This document shows positions 58,263 to 64,000 of a stretch of DNA of 64,000 bases, in pieces. The notes beneath the pieces were generated by a model that was not told where the DNA came from, made no database searches, and worked only from the letters and a program-made list of their open reading frames with translations. Where the stretch lies: the NCBI GenBank assembly GCA_025141835.1, contig CP081102.1, positions 434,001 through 498,000 on the forward strand. Reading direction: 5' to 3'. Source of the stretch: Rhodobacteraceae bacterium M385 (lineage in GTDB: Bacteria > Pseudomonadota > Alphaproteobacteria > Rhodobacterales > Rhodobacteraceae). The translations under genes and the position numbers were made by a program. The stretch's first letter is position 1. The number at the start of each line of letters is the position of its first letter.

Positions 58263-60566
58263 ATGAGCAGTGATAACGATACACAAGATGACCGTTCCGT
58301 TTCGGAGCCGTTGAGCCGCGCAATCGGCTCGCGCTACTTGCAGTATGCGCTCTCTACAATCATGCACCGTGCGCTGCCCGATGCCCGCGATGGGTTGAAA
58401 CCCGTCCACCGCCGAATCCTCTATGCGATGCGCGAGTTGCGGCTGGCGTCCAACGGCGGTTTCCGTAAATCCGCCAAGATCAGCGGCGATGTGATGGGGA
58501 ACTATCACCCCCACGGGGACGCCGCGATTTATGACGCGATGGCGCGTTTGGCGCAGGATTTTGTGATCCGCTATCCGCTGGTGGATGGCCAGGGCAACTT
58601 CGGTAACATTGACGGTGATAACCCCGCCGCCGCGCGCTACACCGAAGCGCGCATGACCGCGATGGCGGAGGCTTTGCTTGAAGGCTTGTCCGAGGACGCG
58701 GTTAACTTCCGTGACAACTATGACGGCACCTTGCAGGAGCCGGAGGTTCTGCCCGCGCAGGTGCCGAACCTTCTGGCGAATGGCTCTAGCGGGATCGCGG
58801 TGGGGATGGCGACGAATATCCCGCCCCATAACCTTGATGAGCTGATCGCGGCCTGTTTGCATCTAATCAAGACGCCGGATGCCCGTGACGAGACCTTGCT
58901 GAACTACGTCCAAGGCCCAGATTTCCCCACCGGCGGCGTGATCGTTGAGCCGAAGGAAAGCATGGCCGAGACTTACCGTACCGGCAAAGGCGGCTTCCGG
59001 GTGCGGGCGAAATACGAGGTTGAGGATTTGGGCCGGGGGCAGTGGCAGATCGTTGTCACCGAAATCCCCTATCAGGTGCAGAAATCCAAGCTGATCGAGA
59101 AGCTGGCCGAGTTGATCCAGCTGAAGAAGATGCCGATTCTGGCAGATGTGCGCGATGAATCCGCCGATGACATTCGCATCATTCTGGAACCGCGTGCGAA
59201 AACCGTCGATCCCGATGTTCTGATGGCGGCTCTGTTCCGGCAATCGGACCTAGAGAATCGCTTTAGCCTAAACATGAACGTGCTGATCGACGGGCGCACG
59301 CCAAAGGTGTGCTCGCTCAAGGAAGTGCTGCGGGCGTTCCTCGATCATCGCCAAGACGTACTTTTGCGCCGCTCGCGCCACCGGATGGCGCAGATTGATC
59401 ACCGGCTGGAGGTTCTTGAAGGCTTCCTGATTGCGTTCCTGAACCTTGACCGGGTGATTGATATCATCCGCTACGACGACAGCCCCAAAGCCGCGTTGAT
59501 GCGCGAAGATTGGGGGCAGGAATTCACCCGTGCGTTGGATGAGAAAGACTACGTCTCGCCCGGCCCCGGCGAGGGTGAGTTGACGGAAGTGCAGGTTGAG
59601 GCGATCCTCAACATGCGCCTGCGGTCGTTGCGCCGTTTGGAAGAGATGGAGCTTCAGGCCGAGCGTGACCGCCTGATGGAAGAACGTGCGACGCTGGAAG
59701 ATTTGCTGGCCGAGGAGGGGCTGCAATGGGACCGCATCGCCGAAGAGTTGAAAGAGGTTCGCAAGACCTTTGGTGCCAAGGTCGAAGGCGGCGCCCGGCG
59801 CACGCAGTTCGCCGATGCAGGCAGCGTTGAAGAGGTCTCGCTTGAGGCGATGATTGAACGCGAACCCGTGACAATCGTGTGCAGCCAGATGGGCTGGATC
59901 AGGGCGATGAAGGGCCATGTCGACCTGACCGCCGAGATGAAGTTCCGCGACGGCGATGGCCCGCGTTTCGCGATTCATGCTGAAACGACGGACAAGCTGC
60001 TGATCCTTGGCTCTACGGGCCGGGTCTATACGCTGGGGGCCAACGGCCTGCCCGGTGGGCGCGGTTTGGGCGAGCCGTTGCGACTGATGGTGGACCTGCC
60101 CAATGAGGTGCAGATCGTTGATCTGTTCGTCCACAAGCCCGGCGCGAAGCGGTTGATGGCCTCTAGCGCCGGTGACGGTTTCTTGGTGGCCGAGGAAGAT
60201 ATCCTTGCGCAAACCCGCTCGGGCAAGCAGGTGCTGAACGTCAAAGACGGCGTCACAGCCATGGTGTGCCGTGCGGTGGCCGAGGGTGAAGACCACGTCG
60301 CCGTGGTCGGAGAGAATCGCAAGCTTCTGGTCTTCCCGCTGGACGAACTACCAGAGATGGGTCGAGGCAAGGGCGTGCGACTGCAACGGTTCAAAGACGG
60401 CGGTATGTCCGACGCGCGAACCTTCCGTCTGGCCGATGGCCTGACCTGGCTAGACCCGGCGGGCCGCACACGTACAGAGACAGAGCTGACCGAGTGGACC
60501 GCCAAACGCGCCAGCGCCGGCCGCATGGCCCCACGTGGGTTCCCAAGAGACAACCGGTTTAACTAA
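58263..60566 (+). CDS. parC: DNA topoisomerase IV subunit A
   Basis: Unlinks daughter chromosomes with ParE. The active-site tyrosine is in PAAARYTEARM at Tyr126, and the GNIDGDNPAAARYTEAR context is that of alphaproteobacterial ParC. The winged-helix region has KISGDVMGNYHPHGDAAIYDAM, where the positions equal to E. coli Ser80 and Glu84 are Ala and Asp. The C-terminal blade domain is short (from about residue 510). Length is 767 residues. The parE gene is not in the window. Confidence 0.95.
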   Translation: MSSDNDTQDDRSVSEPLSRAIGSRYLQYALSTIMHRALPDARDGLKPVHRRILYAMRELRLASNGGFRKSAKISGDVMGNYHPHGDAAIYDAMARLAQDFVIRYPLVDGQGNFGNIDGDNPAAARYTEARMTAMAEALLEGLSEDAVNFRDNYDGTLQEPEVLPAQVPNLLANGSSGIAVGMATNIPPHNLDELIAACLHLIKTPDARDETLLNYVQGPDFPTGGVIVEPKESMAETYRTGKGGFRVRAKYEVEDLGRGQWQIVVTEIPYQVQKSKLIEKLAELIQLKKMPILADVRDESADDIRIILEPRAKTVDPDVLMAALFRQSDLENRFSLNMNVLIDGRTPKVCSLKEVLRAFLDHRQDVLLRRSRHRMAQIDHRLEVLEGFLIAFLNLDRVIDIIRYDDSPKAALMREDWGQEFTRALDEKDYVSPGPGEGELTEVQVEAILNMRLRSLRRLEEMELQAERDRLMEERATLEDLLAEEGLQWDRIAEELKEVRKTFGAKVEGGARRTQFADAGSVEEVSLEAMIEREPVTIVCSQMGWIRAMKGHVDLTAEMKFRDGDGPRFAIHAETTDKLLILGSTGRVYTLGANGLPGGRGLGEPLRLMVDLPNEVQIVDLFVHKPGAKRLMASSAGDGFLVAEEDILAQTRSGKQVLNVKDGVTAMVCRAVAEGEDHVAVVGENRKLLVFPLDELPEMGRGKGVRLQRFKDGGMSDARTFRLADGLTWLDPAGRTRTETELTEWTAKRASAGRMAPRGFPRDNRFN

Positions 60567-60676
60567 GCGGTTGAATTGAGGGCGGAAGCTGATCTGCGCG
60601 TGCACCGCATGCAATCTCAATTACAGACGCTCTCAAACGCCGCAACAGGGCCTGCCCGGCTCTGACGTGGCAGTTA

Positions 60677-60698
60677 ACGCCGCCTTCGGCGGTCTTTC
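60677..60698 (+). terminator. Terminator of parC
   Basis: CCGCC, a TTC loop and GGCGG form a compact hairpin, followed by TCTTTC. It lies about 110 bases after the parC stop in a 257-base gap that holds nothing else I can identify. Confidence 0.6.
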
Positions 60699-60823
60699 GC
60701 CGGTTAGGCCATATATGTGAGCCTTTAGGTTACACTTCGCGGCAACTGATCAACCAACGCCTTTACCACACCCCACCACGACCCTACCTTCTGCCGAAAT
60801 TCAAATTTTCAGGAGACCGACCG

Positions 60824-61504
60824 ATGTTTCGCCCGGCCCGATTTATGTCCCGCTTCACGCCCCTCGCTTTGATCGCCACCCTTGTGGCCTGTGCTGCGGG
60901 TGATCCCTTGGACGAAGAGCTGCCCCCGATGGGGGACTTCCGCCTCGCGCACAACATTGTTGTGGCGGACAACATGCAACAGGTACCGCCGTCGCGGAAC
61001 GCAACGCCCGAAGAATGGGTCGAGATCCTCGAATCAGAGATCGACCGCCGCTTCGGCGGCTATGAGGGCGACCGTTTGTATCACATCGGTGTGGCTGTCG
61101 ATGGCTATGCGCTGGCCCCTCCCGGTATTCCAATCGTGCTGAGCCCGCGTTCGATTCTCGTATTGTCCGTGAATATCTGGGACGATGAATTGGGCCGCAA
61201 GCTGCATGACGAAGCCGAACAGATCATCGTTTTTGAAGGCACCAGCCCTGAAACGATGTTGGTCGGCTCGGGAATCGCCCGCAATCGGACCGAGCAAATG
61301 CAGGTTCTTGCGCGCAACGCGGCCCGGCGCATTCAGTTGTTCATGCTGGAAAACCCCGAGTGGTTTAACATCTCAGAGGAAGAAGCGGCCGCAGCCGTAA
61401 GTGGTGTAGGCGCCTTGGCCGAAGCCGCAGAGGCCGAAGCGGCCATTGAAGCGGCCACCGCAGAGTGTGTTCCAACGGACGAAGCACCCTGTCCCGAGCT
61501 GTGA
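60824..61504 (+). CDS. Putative lipoprotein of unknown function
   Basis: A 226-residue protein with a lipoprotein signal: TPLALIATLVACAAG, lipobox LVAC. The mature part begins with acidic DPLDEELPPMGDFRLAH and has conserved-looking blocks EEWVEILESEIDRRFGGYEGDRLYHIGVAVDGY and LSVNIWDDELGRKLHDEAEQ. The last ~40 residues are alanine- and glutamate-rich and likely disordered. AGGAG precedes the ATG. No domain is recognised; a secondary role in the envelope is likely from the lipid anchor. Confidence 0.8.
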   Translation: MFRPARFMSRFTPLALIATLVACAAGDPLDEELPPMGDFRLAHNIVVADNMQQVPPSRNATPEEWVEILESEIDRRFGGYEGDRLYHIGVAVDGYALAPPGIPIVLSPRSILVLSVNIWDDELGRKLHDEAEQIIVFEGTSPETMLVGSGIARNRTEQMQVLARNAARRIQLFMLENPEWFNISEEEAAAAVSGVGALAEAAEAEAAIEAATAECVPTDEAPCPEL

Positions 61505-61618
61505 GTCTAAACTCGCGGGTTGATTTTCTTTGCTAACACGCATACCTCGCCCGCGATGATGAAATCGGTCAGGCGTCCCATTTAGGGGCGCTTCCCCCCA
61601 AGTGCGAGGTGCCATCCC

Positions 61619-62794
<1,176 letters not shown>

Positions 62795-62899
62795 CCGCGA
62801 CTTTTCCTAAGAAAAGTCTGCGGAGTGGGCCTTGGGTGGCGGTGTCTTTTGGAAACCAAAAGATCACGAGAGCCCGAGGCATCACCCGGTAGAAATAGA

Positions 62900-62931
62900 A
62901 AAGGCCGCCCCGAACAGGGCGGCCTTTGTCA
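62900..62931 (+). terminator. Terminator of tuf
   Basis: AAGGCCGCCC (62901-62910) pairs with GGGCGGCCTT (62917-62926) across six bases, followed by TTG. It lies about 105 bases after the tuf stop. Confidence 0.8.
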
Positions 62932-63018
62932 TGAGTGGGCCGTCGAGGGTTTTGAACAGCGGCGGGAAAAGGCGCTCTTGCTGAAGCTAAACCAGCCGGC
63001 CCACACCGTTGAAGTTAG

Positions 63019-63050
63019 GAAAGGCCCTCGCCACAAGCGGGGGCCTTGTT
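63019..63050 (+). terminator. Second hairpin downstream of tuf
   Basis: AAGGCCCTCGC (63021-63031) pairs with GCGGGGGCCTT (63038-63048) with one G-T pair, followed by GTT. Having two terminator-like hairpins about 110 bases apart suggests either a small transcript between them or a duplicated terminator. Confidence 0.55.
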
Positions 63051-63080
63051 CCATGCCTCCCCCCAAACCGCACGCACCGC

Positions 63081-63112
63081 CTCTCCCTTCATCTTGGCAA
63101 ATACACCTCCCC
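63081..63112 (-). repeat. Intergenic repeat, subtype CCGGGGGGAGGTGTATTT, inverted (copy 6)
   Basis: On the minus strand it reads GGAGGTGTATTTGCCAAGAT followed by GAAGGGAG, matching the 15221 copy including the CCGG in front. Non-coding, before the GNAT gene. Confidence 0.7.
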
Positions 63113-63234
63113 CCGGAGGGCCCCTCACCACACGGCAATACGCCTCCAAAAAGGGCGCGCCTTTATCCTGTGTCTCCGGCACTCAACCACTATACTGACC
63201 TTGCGCACCCTCAGGCATTCGACTGGAAAGCCCC

Positions 63235-63768
63235 ATGCAAGACCTATCTCCCGCCCCCAGGTTAACGACAGATCGCTTGCTACTACGCGGCCCCGAACGC
63301 GGTGACCTGCCCGCTTTCACCCGCTTTGTCACCAGCGCCCCTTCCATGGTTGCGCAGGGGGAGGCCGACACAGCGGAGCAAGCATGGTTCGCCTTCATGG
63401 CCGGGATCGGCCACTGGCATTGGCACGGATTCGGTTTTTTTGTTCTGGTCGAGAAACGAACAGGGCTTCCCGTCGGTCGGGTGGGTTTGATCCAGCATTC
63501 AAACTGGCCCGATGTGGAATTGGCCTGGCATCTGTTTGAAGGGGCCGAGGGGAAAGGCTTCGCCACGGAAGCCGGGATCGCTGTCAAAGCTTGGGCACGA
63601 GAGGCCCTGGGGCTGGAGCAGCTCTATAGCTACATCGACATAACCAACACACGGTCACAGGCTGTGGCCAGAAGGCTTGGTGCGACAACGGATGGCACGC
63701 GCGCAGCCCATGAGGAGGAGGCCGAAGTGTGGGTTCATACCGTGGACGCCACGCCACACCCTTGGTGA
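63235..63768 (+). CDS. GNAT-family N-acetyltransferase (RimJ/RimL-like)
   Basis: A 177-residue acetyltransferase. RLTTDRLLLRGPERGDLPAFTRF is the RimJ/RimL-type N-terminus, and the acetyl-CoA-binding helix region is HLFEGAEGKGFATEAGIAVKAWAREALGL. The C-terminal YIDITNTRSQAVARRLGA motif is characteristic of the group. Substrates range from protein N-termini to small molecules; none can be assigned. The gene is isolated between tuf and the edge gene. Confidence 0.9.
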   Translation: MQDLSPAPRLTTDRLLLRGPERGDLPAFTRFVTSAPSMVAQGEADTAEQAWFAFMAGIGHWHWHGFGFFVLVEKRTGLPVGRVGLIQHSNWPDVELAWHLFEGAEGKGFATEAGIAVKAWAREALGLEQLYSYIDITNTRSQAVARRLGATTDGTRAAHEEEAEVWVHTVDATPHPW

Positions 63769-63790
63769 CGTTTTGCACCAAGCCACACAA

Positions 63791-63824
63791 CAAAAAGCCG
63801 CCCCCGATTAAAGGGGCGGCTGCT
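63791..63824 (-). terminator. Terminator for the truncated gene at the right edge
   Basis: On the minus strand AGCCGCCCC pairs with GGGGCGGCT across an eight-base loop, followed by TTTTTGTTG. It lies about 25 bases past the stop codon of the partial gene and could also stop transcription of the GNAT gene on the other strand. Confidence 0.8.
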
Positions 63825-63846
63825 TCTCCAAAGATCGCCTTGTCGC

Positions 63847-64000
63847 TTATTGGATCAGGCCTTCGCGGCGGAATAGGGCTTCGATCTGCTGGGTCAGCTC
63901 GAAGTCGGAATATGAGCCGCGGCGGATAAGCAGCAGGTGAAGCTCGCTAATGGCAGAACATTGCAGCGCACCATAAGGCAGATTGCGCGCACGGGCAGGT
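63847..64000 (-). CDS. C-terminal end of an unidentified protein (cut by window edge)
   Basis: An open minus-strand frame enters from the right edge and ends at a TAA at 63847-63849, giving the last ~50 residues. They read ...LQCSAISELHLLLIRRGSYS then DFELTQQIEALFRREGLIQ. The composition and a following T-tract terminator support a real gene. I do not recognise the family; the short helix at the end is not diagnostic. Confidence 0.65.
   Translation of the reverse strand, partial: PARARNLPYGALQCSAISELHLLLIRRGSYSDFELTQQIEALFRREGLIQ

Larger units (their letters stand above)
62795..63234. other. 440-base gene-free region after tuf with two terminators and a repeat
   Basis: No gene is supported here. 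It holds the tuf terminator (62901-62927), a second strong hairpin (63021-63050) and one copy of the AAGATGAAG-type repeat (63081-63110). The stretch from 62929 to 63020 shows no recognisable tRNA. An inverted repeat CTTTTCCTAAGAAAAGTCTG lies just after the tuf stop. Confidence 0.6.

Noticed and set aside
62795..63234. A tRNA gene after tuf
   Set aside because: In many bacteria tRNA-Trp, secE and nusG follow tuf. I looked for acceptor and T-arm patterns and found none; only terminators and a repeat are present.

Overview
The window is a stretch of chromosome from an alphaproteobacterium of the Rhodobacteraceae (Roseobacter group), GC-rich and about 90 percent coding. The evidence is the gene content and order: pckA divergent from chvI-chvG-hprK-rapZ-EIIA-HPr, lepB-rnc-era-DUF1491-recO, rpoZ-rsh, phaA/phaB and a (2S)-methylsuccinyl-CoA dehydrogenase. 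Several small families such as DUF6473, DUF1491, DUF4175/TIGR02302 and twin-TM HIG1-like proteins point the same way. I see no rRNA, tRNA, CRISPR array, prophage or insertion sequence. Both edges cut a gene.

Region by region. 0-8.7 kb: DUF4175 fragment, lysA, ETF-ubiquinone oxidoreductase, a TPR protein, ispE facing a polyprenyl diphosphate synthase, and a DUF2007/methyltransferase pair. 8.7-11.3 kb: a LysR regulator, three very small genes and an EamA exporter. 11.4-15.1 kb: phaB, phaA, a stand-alone EAL phosphodiesterase and tag. 15.2-19.3 kb: a TlpA-like thioredoxin divergent from argH, a small lipoprotein, greA and an uncharacterised membrane coiled-coil protein. 19.3-20.6 kb: a ParD-like antitoxin homologue divergent from a methionine aminopeptidase, with an unusual tandem-repeat operator between them. 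20.6-28.6 kb: TRIC channel, rnhA, methyltransferase, PPOX and GNAT proteins, usp plus an alanine/sodium symporter, ispH, a peroxiredoxin, a Qnr-like pentapeptide protein and a NYN nuclease. 28.7-39.3 kb: folK, rpoZ-rsh, DUF2062, pdxJ, acpS, lepB, rnc, era, recO and thpR, a long housekeeping run. 39.3-43.5 kb: mcd, a TauE permease, a sulfotransferase-like protein and a DUF3859 protein. 43.6-51.1 kb: the pckA / ChvGI / nitrogen-PTS-like regulatory locus and an acyltransferase. 51.2-58.1 kb: 3-hydroxybutyryl-CoA dehydrogenase, DUF6473, etfBA, PAQR protein, PduO-type adenosyltransferase, HIG1 protein, SDR and SH3 proteins. 58.2-64 kb: parC, a lipoprotein, tuf, a GNAT protein and a truncated unknown.

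A metabolic theme links separate parts of the window. PhaA and PhaB make 3-hydroxybutyryl-CoA, the entry to both polyhydroxybutyrate and the ethylmalonyl-CoA pathway. Mcd acts late in that pathway. EtfAB and ETF-QO would take its electrons to ubiquinone. PduO makes the adenosylcobalamin that the pathway's mutases need, and PckA handles the C4 exit to gluconeogenesis. The ChvGI and HprK/EIIA/HPr genes next to pckA are the likely regulatory layer.

The most unusual signals are the ParD-like/MetAP pair with its 11-bp-phased operator carrying two GANTC sites, a family of at least six intergenic repeats sharing the core TGTATTTGCCAAGATGAAG, and a cluster of three tiny genes of which two look paralogous.
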